Virus record (IMG/VR): IMGVR_UViG_3300046524_000373
Location: 1 to 39,616 of that record
Direction: 5' to 3' (one strand)
DNA: 39,616 nucleotides
From: a virus
Shown here: piece after piece, positions 1 through 6,591 of the stretch
Position numbering within the stretch: position 1 is the stretch's first letter
How the letters are laid out: every line of letters starts with the position of its first letter
Program-made: the position numbers and the translations under genes
Notes under the pieces: model-generated
What the model was told of the DNA's origin: nothing
What the model saw: the letters and a program-made list of their open reading frames with translations, nothing else
The model's database searches: none

Positions 1-195
1 GGTTAAGCCAGCAGCGGCAAAAACTGCAGCCAAGCCAGCGGTCAAGCCAGCAGCGGCAAAAGCTGCAGCCAAGCCAGCGGTTAAGCCAGCAGCGGCAAAA
101 ACTGCAGCCAAGCCAGCGGTTAAGCCAGCAGCGGCAAAAACTGCAGCCAAGCCAGCGGTTAAGCCAGCAGCGGCAAAACCTGCAGCTAAGCCAGC
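1..195 (+). repeat. 39-bp tandem repeats inside algP
   Basis: Five tandem units of 39 bp start at 1, 40, 79, 118 and 157, each beginning GGTTAAGCCAGC or GGTCAAGCCAGC and differing at only a few positions. Each encodes 13 residues rich in KPAA. The array is coding and in frame, so it is a protein repeat prone to copy-number change and not a CRISPR. Confidence 0.95.
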
Positions 196-367
196 AGCGG
201 CAAAACCTGCCGCCAAGCCAGCAGTGCCAAAAGCCGCTGTCAAGCCAGCTGCGGCGAGACCAGCAACTCCCGCACCTTCTGCTGGAATGGGAGCTGGAGG
301 GGGTCTTCCTCTGCCGGCAGTAAACGTGCCTGGAGAGGGTGATATGGCTATCAACTCGAATAACTGA
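1..367 (+). CDS. algP: AlgP, histone H1-like alginate regulator (C-terminal part)
   Basis: The frame is open from base 2 to the TGA at 365-367; the 5' end lies outside the window. The protein is built of Lys-Pro-Ala-Ala repeats (VKPAAAK, TAAKPA), followed by a glycine-rich stretch and an end reading MAINSNN. This is the signature of the AlgP/AlgR3 tail, a DNA-binding histone H1-like protein linked to alginate gene control in Pseudomonas. The repeat sequence is highly variable between strains, so length here means little. It is the only clear core-genome gene left of the prophage and marks the insertion neighbourhood. Confidence 0.9.
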   Translation, partial: VKPAAAKTAAKPAVKPAAAKAAAKPAVKPAAAKTAAKPAVKPAAAKTAAKPAVKPAAAKPAAKPAAAKPAAKPAVPKAAVKPAAARPATPAPSAGMGAGGGLPLPAVNVPGEGDMAINSNN

Positions 368-388
368 GTGTTCGGATAGTAATTTTTT

Positions 389-424
389 AAAGCCGACTTC
401 CAATGTAAGTCGGCTTTATTTTAG
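389..424 (+). terminator. Rho-independent terminator of algP
   Basis: An 11-bp perfect stem, AAAGCCGACTT (389-399) with AAGTCGGCTTT (407-417), encloses a 7-nt loop and runs into TTTATTTTAG on the + strand. It lies 21 bp after the algP stop. The leftward prtN-like gene ends at 421, a few bases away, so the host-prophage junction must be at or very close to this hairpin. Confidence 0.85.
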
Positions 425-690
425 TGGTTTCTTCCCATTAATTTATTATGCTCGGTGGTTGCTCTCGCTCGTTGTCGGTCGATGTAGTCGGCTAGGTCTT
501 TCAAATATATACCTAATGCCGCTTTCTGACTTTCGGATCCAAGCCGTACTACCGGAATGTCTATTTCTCCAGCCAATTGCTTGCTTTTGAATTTTTCAAC
601 AGTTAGATGCATATAGTCCATGCACACCTGGTCTAACGGTATAACTGCCTTTGAATTGTATTGAGCCATTAGTAAAAATAGAGTGTTCAT
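421..690 (-). CDS. prtN: PrtN-type pyocin/prophage late-gene activator
   Basis: The 89-aa protein matches the small PrtN family: the core around residues 15-30 reads VIPLDQVCMDY, and the C-terminal half has SQKAALGIYLKDLADYIDRQR, the most recognisable part of the family. In Pseudomonas PrtN activates pyocin genes by binding P-boxes, and prtN is repressed by PrtR until RecA promotes PrtR inactivation. Here it is the last gene of the leftward operon; its ATG overlaps the stop of the upstream gene (ATGA, 687-690). A P-box-like array lies at 10.45-10.52 kb ahead of the late genes, a plausible target. A second PrtN-like gene is at 2176-2505. Confidence 0.85.
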   Translation of the reverse strand: MNTLFLLMAQYNSKAVIPLDQVCMDYMHLTVEKFKSKQLAGEIDIPVVRLGSESQKAALGIYLKDLADYIDRQRARATTEHNKLMGRNH

Positions 691-971
691 GCTCTTTTTC
701 CAGTTGTATGGATTTGGTTTTCTGTAGGCGTTTTCCCGATATACCCCAGAGCAGGCTGCGCGAGCGGGCGTTCCTGAGCGTTTAGCGTTGCATCAGCGAG
801 CGCTGCCCCGCGCAGCTTTTCGTGGGGTATAAGTGCCTCGGTGGTGGCGCTGGAAGGAGCAATAGTGCCTGCTGCTGCGCAGCAGATACTGTTTGTTTCT
901 AGCGTGTCGACACTGTCTCCAGCGCGGAGCAAAGCGGACAGAGAAGGGAAGTTATCCTGTTGGTTCTTCAT
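687..971 (-). CDS. Small phage protein of unknown function
   Basis: A 94-aa reading frame begins at the ATG at 971-969, which overlaps the stop of the HD-domain gene (ATGA), and ends overlapping the start of the PrtN-like gene. This translational coupling on both sides is the main support that it is a gene. A longer frame reaching 1052 runs into the HD gene and is less likely. The product is alanine-rich with no motif I recognise. Confidence 0.6.
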   Translation of the reverse strand: MKNQQDNFPSLSALLRAGDSVDTLETNSICCAAAGTIAPSSATTEALIPHEKLRGAALADATLNAQERPLAQPALGYIGKTPTENQIHTTGKRA

Positions 972-1510
972 GCCGCTTTCCTCCGGTGTTCGATAACGAG
1001 TTGGTCCATCAGGCGCTGGTGGTAGGTGAGCCGGGCTTCTGCGGCAGACCATGGGCGGATGTTTTCAACCATGGGTTCGATGCCGACCAAGCAATCCCAG
1101 ATGGCCGGATCGGGTGACATGAGGTCTCGGCGCTCGGTCGCAAGCGCAATCAGGTCGGCCTTGTAGATGCAGGCGGGGAGTTCTGGGGCGATGTCGAACC
1201 GCTCGCACACGCGCCACCAGATACAGTCCTCGAAATGTTGGTAGGCGCTAATCCACTGCTTGAGTGGCCGCGTCATGTCACCCACGTATGCCTCGGCGGC
1301 GTCGTGAAGTAAGGCCGCGAGTTTGTGTTCTTTCGGCACCAGCTCGGCGACGATGCAGCTGTGTTGAGCCACGCTGTAGAACTCGCGGGTGTGGCCGTTG
1401 AATCGGCACAGGTGGGCCAGTGCGTGCGAGATGTCCCGTGGGTCGATCATGTCGGCGTCAGGCTCGAACAAGTCGAAGCGCTTGCCGGTTGATGTGAGAA
1501 TCCAGTTCAT
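968..1510 (-). CDS. HD-domain phosphohydrolase, YfbR (5'-deoxynucleotidase)-like
   Basis: The 180-aa protein has the HD metal-binding pattern: QHS at about residues 49-51, LLHDAAEAY with the HD pair at 69-70, and GDMTRPLK directly after, which matches the GDLPTPVK stretch of YfbR. A further Asp sits in IYKADLIAL near 118. The family removes phosphate from deoxynucleoside monophosphates; in a phage operon that would be nucleotide pool adjustment, which is inference. The gene overlaps its neighbours by 4 bp on both sides, so it belongs to the leftward operon. Confidence 0.75.
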   Translation of the reverse strand: MNWILTSTGKRFDLFEPDADMIDPRDISHALAHLCRFNGHTREFYSVAQHSCIVAELVPKEHKLAALLHDAAEAYVGDMTRPLKQWISAYQHFEDCIWWRVCERFDIAPELPACIYKADLIALATERRDLMSPDPAIWDCLVGIEPMVENIRPWSAAEARLTYHQRLMDQLVIEHRRKAA

Positions 1511-1728
1511 GCGGCTTCCCTCACAAGGTCGGCCAGCAGCAAGGCGTCGTCGGTTGCCTTGTGCAATTGGCGCAGAGCCTCATAGCCGATGAGGGCTTTC
1601 AACTGGCGGTCGAACTCTTTGCTGTAGCGGGTCAGAGCGCGCAGTTCCTTGGTGGCCTTGGCGTGTTGCTGCTGCATTGTGCCGGCGGCTTGGGGTGTCA
1701 GGCGCAGCATAGGGATGGCTCGGCTCAT
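1507..1728 (-). CDS. Small phage protein of unknown function
   Basis: A 73-aa product, mostly helical in composition, with charged and leucine-rich segments (KELRALTRYSKEFDRQLKALIGYEALRQL kept together in the middle). Start and stop both overlap neighbours by 4 bp (ATGA at 1725-1728 and 1507-1510). No family is recognised. Its place between a membrane-anchored protein and an HD enzyme gives no clear role. Confidence 0.65.
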   Translation of the reverse strand: MSRAIPMLRLTPQAAGTMQQQHAKATKELRALTRYSKEFDRQLKALIGYEALRQLHKATDDALLLADLVREAA

Positions 1729-2126
1729 GCTGCATCCCCCTTCAACTCGAAGCGATCCATCAGCGCAGCCATATTCAGTGCCTTGTCACGTAGGGCAAGC
1801 GCCTGAGTTGCTTGGGTTTCGGATCTGACAGCGCGGAAGGTGTCTGCCGCGAGCTTCAGCTTTTCGGCAATGGCCAAAAGGGTGTAGCGGTCTTGCGGTT
1901 CCCGGCTCAATAGGAGTTCGGTGCGCATGCATTGATCTGACATATCTTTGAGAGAGGCTGCGTATGCGGCTGAAGCTTCCTCACGGCCCGAGATGTACCC
2001 GTCGGAATAGCCTTCGTCGTAGCCATCATTTTTGCCATCTGTGAGGCCGCCTCGGTAGCCGATCCAGTAGAGGATGCCGGCGGCGAATACGATGCCGATC
2101 AGTGCGCAGATTTGAATCGCAGTCAT
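1725..2126 (-). CDS. Membrane-anchored small phage protein
   Basis: The 133-aa protein starts with a single hydrophobic helix (about residues 4-23, ALIGIVFAAGILYWIGY). A Gly/Asp/Tyr-rich linker with repeated DGxxxGY motifs follows, then a helical region of about 80 residues. It is probably an inner-membrane protein with a cytoplasmic or periplasmic helical tail. Function is unknown. It begins 49 bp after the stop of the second PrtN-like gene and is coupled to the following gene by a 4-bp overlap. Confidence 0.65.
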   Translation of the reverse strand: MTAIQICALIGIVFAAGILYWIGYRGGLTDGKNDGYDEGYSDGYISGREEASAAYAASLKDMSDQCMRTELLLSREPQDRYTLLAIAEKLKLAADTFRAVRSETQATQALALRDKALNMAALMDRFELKGDAA

Positions 2127-2175
2127 GTGGTGTGCTCCTGGTAGTTACATTGGCTGGTGGTGGCAGCCGTTGGGG

Positions 2176-2505
2176 TTACTGGTCTAGCTCGGTTGAGTCG
2201 TTTTGCAGTCGTGCCATGTCCTCGTCTGCTTTGTAGGCGCGGATATCGATCAGTGCCGCGACGTGCTTGATGTGCGCGTACCGCAACGCCTTCACACTGT
2301 GATCCAGCGTGGTCACCGGCAGCTGAATCCGGCCGCTGTTGATCGCCTCGGTGAAGGTCTTTTCGTTGAGGTTCTTGAAGTAGTGCACGCGCAGCTTTTC
2401 CAGAGGGATAAGCACGTCGCCGAAGAGTTGGTGCAGCATTTCCACGGTTGCGCTATCCGGTGCGTGTAACAGCTTTAGCGGAGGCTGGTTGGTGGTCATC
2501 TCCAT
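2176..2505 (-). CDS. Second PrtN-like regulator
   Basis: The 109-aa protein aligns by eye with the PrtN family: LIPLEKLRVHYFKNL near residue 31 corresponds to VIPLDQVCMDYMHLT of the 421-690 product. The C-terminal half (ALRYAHIKHVAALIDIR) fits the region ending in DLADYIDRQR. It is therefore likely a DNA-binding regulator diverged from PrtN. Two ATGs (2505 and 2499) are possible; GGGAG lies 3 nt before the first and 9 nt before the second. Whether both PrtN-like proteins bind the same sites is unknown. Confidence 0.7.
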   Translation of the reverse strand: MEMTTNQPPLKLLHAPDSATVEMLHQLFGDVLIPLEKLRVHYFKNLNEKTFTEAINSGRIQLPVTTLDHSVKALRYAHIKHVAALIDIRAYKADEDMARLQNDSTELDQ

Positions 2506-2533
2506 GAACTCCCGATCAATCTATATTTTCGTT

Positions 2534-2908
2534 TCACCGCCGAATGCGGGTTCGCGTCCAGTCCTGAACCTCCGAAAGAACCCATGCTACTGGGGCACTC
2601 TTGCCGGTAGCGTCGGTTAGCTTGACTGGGCGAGGAAACTTGCCTTCGGGGTTCCTGAGTAGCTTGTAGATTGTTGGACGAGCCAAACCGACAATCTTTG
2701 TAACTTCACTCATGCGAATGAGGATGCAACTTGGATCTTTCGCTTCAATCGCTGTCATCGGTTGCGCGTCGGAGGGTTGATCGATTTTATTTATGCCTGC
2801 CACTTCAACCGCAAGTTGTAGAGCGCTCCTAACTTTTTTTGGGGCGCGATCTGAGTGAGGCAATTCAAGTAGGGTTTTCAGCAGGTAATCTAAAAGGTCA
2901 TGGTTCAT
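2534..2908 (-). CDS. AlpA-family helix-turn-helix regulator
   Basis: The C-terminal part of this 124-aa product is an AlpA/MerR-like winged HTH: ILIRMSEVTKIVGLARPTIYKLL, then GKFPRPVKL and a closing WVLSEVQDWTRTR. The first about 60 residues are an N-terminal extension that I do not recognise. AlpA-type proteins are phage regulators or excisionase-like factors. The ATG at 2908 overlaps the 3' end of the upstream gene by 11 bp; a longer start at 2941 would overlap it more and is less likely. Confidence 0.75.
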   Translation of the reverse strand: MNHDLLDYLLKTLLELPHSDRAPKKVRSALQLAVEVAGINKIDQPSDAQPMTAIEAKDPSCILIRMSEVTKIVGLARPTIYKLLRNPEGKFPRPVKLTDATGKSAPVAWVLSEVQDWTRTRIRR

Positions 2909-3062
2909 TAAGTTTTTTCCGTTTTGGATGATGCCAGGCATTCAGGCAATGACGTTTGGTTAGCTCCCGCAGATGCTCCGGCACTTCGAGGAGCGCGGCG
3001 TTGCGCTCCTCGCGTGTGTGCATGGCCACGATCTGGCGGGCGTACTCCCTAGGCCACGTCAC
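2898..3062 (-). CDS. Small conserved-looking phage protein
   Basis: A 54-aa product starting at GTG (3062-3060), just inside the 3' end of the KilAC gene, reading TWPREYARQIVAMHTREER and then LLEVPEHLRELTKRHCLNAW. I recall similar short proteins next to KilAC genes in Pseudomonas prophages, but no function. The alternative ATG further in would give only about 40 residues. The overlaps with both neighbours suggest translational coupling. Confidence 0.6.
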   Translation of the reverse strand: MTWPREYARQIVAMHTREERNAALLEVPEHLRELTKRHCLNAWHHPKRKKLNEP

Positions 3063-3333
3063 GGTTGTCTGCCGGGATGGCTGCCAGTTCGAGGCCCAAC
3101 TGTTCGGCGAGCCAGCGGATACCGGCTTGGCGGACCTTGGTCGACTGGCTGTACTGCATGCCAGCGGTCTCGTGGTACCAGTTGCTGTCCTTGACTCGCA
3201 GGTACTCGCGGTCCCGCATAGGGAAGGCAGGCAGGTTGCGGTCGTTGAGCAGTCCCTTTTCACGCATGAGAGCGATCAGCTTTGGGCGGGTGAGGCCGAA
3301 GTACTTGGCGGCTTTTGCCAGGTTACGTTCCAT
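3049..3333 (-). CDS. KilAC-domain phage antirepressor-like protein
   Basis: The 94-aa protein consists of little more than the KilAC domain (found at the C terminus of phage antirepressors): AKYFGLTRPKLIALMREKG, then LNDRNLPA and a C-terminal stretch with YSQSTKVRQAG. A strong AGGAGG lies 5 nt before the ATG at 3333. The usual N-terminal Bro or AntA domain is absent, so it may act as a partner or DNA-binding module and not as a full antirepressor. It sits in the operon repressed by the S24 repressor. Confidence 0.8.
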   Translation of the reverse strand: MERNLAKAAKYFGLTRPKLIALMREKGLLNDRNLPAFPMRDREYLRVKDSNWYHETAGMQYSQSTKVRQAGIRWLAEQLGLELAAIPADNRDVA

Positions 3334-3342
3334 CTCGGCCTC

Positions 3343-3924
3343 CTAGGCTGCATGCGCGGCGGGTGTCGCCACGGCTGCCAGATGGGTTATGGACTCGGCC
3401 ACCATGGAGTAGATCTCCACGTCGCTGCCGTACACCGTAAAACACTTGGTGCGCGGCTTTCTGACGCCGATGCTCATGATGGTGGTAATGCCAGCGCGGG
3501 TTTTGCTGCGGTGGATTGCCAAGTTGATCGGTTGCTCGAAGCCCATATCGAGACTGAGAGCGCCGCCGGTTTGCACTAGGTCGAATACCTGCTGCTTGTG
3601 TTCGGTCTCGAACGAGCCGTAGCGGCGGTCTGCGTGCGGCAGAGAGGATGGATCGGTTGGGTTGGTTGGTCCGTTAACGATCTCCTCAATGAAGTCCGCA
3701 AGCTTGAGGTGCATATTCTTGGTGTTGGCCAGGGTCAGCGTGTGGCGTTCGCTGCCCAGCTCAACGGTGAAGTGCGTGTCGACTTTGCGGCGCTCGACGT
3801 TCAGGCGGAAGGCCAGGGCCTCACGTTGCGTTTCGGCGCGCAAGAGGTGGTTGAAGGTTTCCGTCAGGCTGACTTGTGCCTTGAGCAGGGTCAGGGTGCG
3901 TTTGTCGAATTTGTACTTTTTCAT
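3343..3924 (-). CDS. Phage protein of unknown function
   Basis: A 193-aa product with a charged N terminus (KKYKFDKRTLTLLKAQ), an alternating beta-like middle (VDTHFTVELGSERHTLTLANTKN) and a C-terminal half containing TTIMSIGVRKPRT. No family recognised. The ATG overlaps the upstream stop (3921-3924, ATGA). As a promoter-proximal gene of the leftward operon it would be among the first proteins made after derepression. Confidence 0.7.
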   Translation of the reverse strand: MKKYKFDKRTLTLLKAQVSLTETFNHLLRAETQREALAFRLNVERRKVDTHFTVELGSERHTLTLANTKNMHLKLADFIEEIVNGPTNPTDPSSLPHADRRYGSFETEHKQQVFDLVQTGGALSLDMGFEQPINLAIHRSKTRAGITTIMSIGVRKPRTKCFTVYGSDVEIYSMVAESITHLAAVATPAAHAA

Positions 3925-4097
3925 GCCGCATGCCCTCCACCATTTGGGTCAAATGGGACAGGCGCTGAGCGCTGTTTCAGTCTGGGTTTGGACGCGATGA
4001 AGGCGCAGCCGCAGTCTTGTGCCAGTCGGCGAATTTCGAAGATGCGGGAGGGGTTAGCAGCGGCCGGGTGGACGTGCAGGGTGGCTGTGGTGTGCAT
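3921..4097 (-). CDS. First gene of leftward operon, small protein
   Basis: A 58-aa product starting at ATG 4097-4095 (HTTATLHVHPAAANPSRI), ending with GGGHAA. An upstream TTG at 4133 is in frame but lies inside the -10 element of the leftward promoter, so the ATG is preferred. It contains two cysteines (QDCGCAF) but no complete zinc motif. Function unknown. Confidence 0.55.
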   Translation of the reverse strand: MHTTATLHVHPAAANPSRIFEIRRLAQDCGCAFIASKPRLKQRSAPVPFDPNGGGHAA

Positions 4098-4132
4098 GAT
4101 GTTGTCTCGCTCTGTGGTGGAAGAGTAAGACA

Positions 4133-4161
4133 AATATCAACCGATGGTTGCGTAATGTCAA
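4133..4161 (-). promoter_or_regulatory. Leftward early promoter (PL)
   Basis: Read on the minus strand, TTGACA (complement of 4156-4161) is a perfect -35, followed by a 17-nt spacer and GATATT (complement of 4133-4138) as -10, matching TATAAT at four of six positions. Transcription would start near 4126, about 30 nt before the first gene of the leftward operon. Two palindromic operator sites overlap the -35 and -10, so a bound repressor would block polymerase. Confidence 0.75.
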
Positions 4162-4172
4162 CTGTCGGTTGT
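4137..4172. promoter_or_regulatory. Paired repressor operators OL1/OL2
   Basis: Two 15-bp sites fit TCAAC-N5-GTTGA: TCAACCGATGGTTGC (4137-4151) and TCAACTGTCGGTTGT (4158-4172). Their starts are 21 bp apart, two helical turns, placing both on the same DNA face. They cover the -10/spacer and the -35 of the leftward promoter. The same motif recurs at the repressor gene (6151-6165, 6207-6221), which supports control by the S24 repressor. Confidence 0.75.
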
Positions 4173-4280
4173 TTTTACCGCGCTGTTGGCCGTTAGGTAG
4201 ACTGCATAATGGCTTTTGGATAGCATCCCACCCTTTTGTGGGCGGTTGCGCAACGTTTAGTAAAATTACAGGAGTTTTTG

Positions 4281-5405
4281 ATGGCAATTGAAAAGAGACT
4301 TGCGGCCGAATATAGGAAAAAGCTCCGTAACGAGAAAATATCCATAATCTTCAAAAGGTCACTAATTACTGTCTATGAAAAAGTGTCTTGGATGAAGTTC
4401 GGGCCTGTATTTCTTGCTGTCAGCGTTATGCTAATTTTCTTCATAGCTTTTATTCTTTGGCTGAAAATCTCAGTTAACGTTGACTTCCCATTGCTCAAGT
4501 TCGCTAACGTTAAACAGCTTGAATATATGGGGCAAATTGGTGATTTTTTCGGAGGTGTCCTAAATCCGCTTCTGAGTTTTATGGCTTTAATTGCAGTGTT
4601 ATTCACCATCAAAATGCAAAGTAGAGAGCTTAAGGAGGCGAAGGAAGAAACCAGAATTGCTAACCGAATCCAAGATAAGCAAACCGCCGTGTTTGAGCGG
4701 CAGAATTTTGAATCGGTCCTTTTTCGGCTTCTCGATGTACATAGCCGTCTTGCTGAGAGACTGCGAACTAACTATCGTCTTGGCGAAGGTGATAGATTTA
4801 AGGCCATCGTAGATAGTGTTTTAGATTTGGTGAATGAAAATGAGCCGATCGAAGCCAGAGGCTTTAATTTTGAGGAGTTTGGCACATGGCAAGCGTATAA
4901 GGTCGAGCGAGAGAGATCAAATATTGAAGGCTTTGGGAAGCTGCTAGAGGCGGTTAAGATTTCGGTAAGTCGAGAAAATAAAATTCTACTCTCTCAGTAT
5001 TTCAGGAATATGTATCAAATACTCAAGCTGATAGATAATTTCAAGCTTGAAATTTACGAAGAAGGCTCAGATAAAGGCAAGAAATCTAAGCGTCAGCTTA
5101 GAATGGAGTACTTTCAGCGGAGACAGTACTGTAATATTCTCAGGGCGCAAATATCAGATGATGAATTGAAGGTTTTATATCTGAACTGTCTGAGCGCTAC
5201 AGGATTTGGCCTAAAGTATTACGTAGAGAAATACTCTTTGTTGAAGCATATGGATAGAACTGACTTTTTAAAGGTGTCCTGGGATTGGCATGAGGTTTAT
5301 CAGAGTACTGCTTATGAAGACTATGAGCTGATTACTGATATTCATATACGGGATTTTCAGAAGGCCCGAAGTGTTTCGAACTTCAGTCATATGTTCCCTC
5401 ACTGA
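4281..5405 (+). CDS. AbiC-like putative abortive-infection membrane protein
   Basis: The start is ATG 4281, with AGGAG 6 nt upstream; the in-frame start at 4236 has no such site. The 374-aa protein has a charged N terminus, a TM helix at about residues 41-62, and the motif GQIGDFFGGVLNPLLSF leading into a second TM near 92-112. A coiled-coil stretch with KEAKEETRIANRIQDKQ and a long soluble C-terminal domain follow. This layout and the GDFFGG-NP motif are typical of the putative phage abortive infection family (Pfam putAbiC). It is AT-richer than the phage backbone and lies between the two repressor-controlled promoters, transcribed away from PL: a typical moron position. Exclusion of other phages is inference from the family. 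Confidence 0.75.
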   Translation: MAIEKRLAAEYRKKLRNEKISIIFKRSLITVYEKVSWMKFGPVFLAVSVMLIFFIAFILWLKISVNVDFPLLKFANVKQLEYMGQIGDFFGGVLNPLLSFMALIAVLFTIKMQSRELKEAKEETRIANRIQDKQTAVFERQNFESVLFRLLDVHSRLAERLRTNYRLGEGDRFKAIVDSVLDLVNENEPIEARGFNFEEFGTWQAYKVERERSNIEGFGKLLEAVKISVSRENKILLSQYFRNMYQILKLIDNFKLEIYEEGSDKGKKSKRQLRMEYFQRRQYCNILRAQISDDELKVLYLNCLSATGFGLKYYVEKYSLLKHMDRTDFLKVSWDWHEVYQSTAYEDYELITDIHIRDFQKARSVSNFSHMFPH

Positions 5406-5432
5406 TGTAAAAGTGAGGTTTGCCAGCTCTGC

Positions 5433-6158
5433 TTACTCAGGAATGAAAGACCCCACTACTTTCCCACAGATGTGTGTTTCCTCCGTAATATCAATGATTG
5501 GATATTGCGGATTGATAGGCTTCAAGAATTGCCTGCCTGCGTCTGCTACCAATACCTTGAATGTTGCTTCGTTGGTTCGTGGAACCCTAGCGATCACTCG
5601 ATCGCCTGTCTTGGTTTCAGCTTCTGGATCTACAAAAATAATGCAGCCCGTTGGATAGCTGCGTCCTGGTCCGGGGTTTGTCATGGAGTCGCCAAGCACT
5701 TTCAGCGCATACCCGCTTTCACTAATCGGTACGGGGCAAGATAGCCATGACTCCCCGTCATGCTGCTCGAAGTTTGACTCACACCATGCGCCAGCCTGAA
5801 CCCACGAAATCAACGGGACATTTCCAAAGCGTTGACTTACTTCTCGGACATTACTCTCGCCTGCTGCAACGAACTGGCGAACATTGCTGTCCCCTGTTTG
5901 CTCTTTAGGTAGCACACCGTACTCCAGCCACTCCCTCCGCACCTTCAGCCATGAGCACAGCACAACCATGCTGTCTGCCTCAGGTATAGATTCACCATTC
6001 AGCCATTTACTTATTGCCTGAGTACTTTTTTCAGACCCAACCTTCACCAAATGCTTATGGATATCCACGCCGCGCCCCCGGGTGCGTACACCGGCATCGT
6101 CGAGTGCTTCGTGAAGGCGCGCCGTGAAAGCTGCCCGTAGCTCATTCTTATCAACCAT
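5433..6158 (-). CDS. prtR: PrtR/CI-type S24 self-cleaving repressor
   Basis: The 241-aa protein has an N-terminal HTH (about residues 1-75, with STQAISKWLNGESIP) and a C-terminal LexA/S24 peptidase domain. The predicted cleavage site is Ala122-Gly123 (SWVQAGAW), the nucleophile Ser158 lies in LGDSM, and the catalytic Lys is about 201 in NEATFKVL. RecA filaments would stimulate self-cleavage, lifting repression of PL and PR. An operator (6151-6165) covers the start codon, so the repressor probably controls its own synthesis. Length and layout match PrtR and phage CI proteins. The gene converges on the abi gene with only 27 bp between stops. Confidence 0.9.
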   Translation of the reverse strand: MVDKNELRAAFTARLHEALDDAGVRTRGRGVDIHKHLVKVGSEKSTQAISKWLNGESIPEADSMVVLCSWLKVRREWLEYGVLPKEQTGDSNVRQFVAAGESNVREVSQRFGNVPLISWVQAGAWCESNFEQHDGESWLSCPVPISESGYALKVLGDSMTNPGPGRSYPTGCIIFVDPEAETKTGDRVIARVPRTNEATFKVLVADAGRQFLKPINPQYPIIDITEETHICGKVVGSFIPE

Positions 6159-6221
6159 GAGTTGATACTCTCATAGGGGTTGCGCAATAGTCAGTTGATG
6201 TTAATATCAACTGCGAGTTGA
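6151..6221. promoter_or_regulatory. Repressor/Cro control region with operators OR
   Basis: Perfect 15-bp sites TCAACCATGAGTTGA (6151-6165, over the repressor start codon) and TCAACTGCGAGTTGA (6207-6221, immediately before the Cro-like gene) match the two PL operators. A degenerate third copy, GCAATAGTCAGTTGA, can be read at 6184-6198. The spacing differs from the left region, which is usual for divergent repressor/Cro switches. Confidence 0.8.
6180..6207 (+). promoter_or_regulatory. Rightward early promoter (PR)
   Basis: TTGCGC (6180-6185) and TAATAT (6202-6207), 16 nt apart, form a sigma-70-like promoter pointing to the Cro-like gene at 6237. The operator at 6207-6221 overlaps the last base of the -10 and the predicted start site, so occupancy would block transcription. 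Confidence 0.6.
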
Positions 6222-6236
6222 TAAATGGAGGTTGCC

Positions 6237-6497
6237 ATGTTGGACCCCGCAGATTTTCCGAACGCCATCGCGTTCGCATTTGAAGCAGTAGGCGGCATCG
6301 GAGCCGCCGCCAAGGTATGTGACAGGAGTTACCAAGCACTCAATAAATGGCGCTTGGCTGCCAGCCTTCCACGCACCGATTACACCGGTGAAACCCACTA
6401 CGCAAAACTTTTAGCGACCGCTGCAGAGCAAAAGGGCAACGCGTTTGACGCTGCTTGGCTGCTCAACGCATCGGCCCCGCAGAAAGCTGCGGCGTAG
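6237..6497 (+). CDS. Cro-like regulator (YdaS-type)
   Basis: An 86-aa protein with a compact HTH: AIAFAFEAVGGIGAAAKVC, then YQALNKWR, then SLPRTDY, the usual helix pattern of YdaS/Cro proteins. ATG 6237 is chosen because GGAGG (6227-6231) lies 5 nt upstream; the ATG at 6225 includes that ribosome site and is less likely. Divergent from the S24 repressor across shared operators, it should be the opposing switch protein. Confidence 0.8.
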   Translation: MLDPADFPNAIAFAFEAVGGIGAAAKVCDRSYQALNKWRLAASLPRTDYTGETHYAKLLATAAEQKGNAFDAAWLLNASAPQKAAA

Positions 6498-6591
6498 ATA
6501 GAAAAAAGGCGACCCAAGGGCCGCCCAGTTCCTCCCGGCACACACCACCACAGTGCTGTCGGGTCGCGACGAAGGTAGGAGGGCACACCAC
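6498..6591 (+). other. Structured leader after cro-like gene
   Basis: GCGACCC near 6509 can pair with GGGTCGC near 6562, closing a large loop that holds ACACACCACCACAGTG (6540-6555). Nearly the same 16-mer, with one mismatch, occurs at 10595-10610 in the late leader. No promoter is obvious. It may be an untranslated RNA segment with a regulatory role. Confidence 0.35.

Noticed and set aside
1-195. Regular 39-bp repeats considered as a CRISPR array
   Set aside because: There are no unique spacers; the repeats are contiguous and encode in-frame KPAA repeats of AlgP.
4236-4280. Earlier start for the AbiC-like gene
   Set aside because: ATG 4281 has AGGAG at the right distance; the earlier start lacks a ribosome site.
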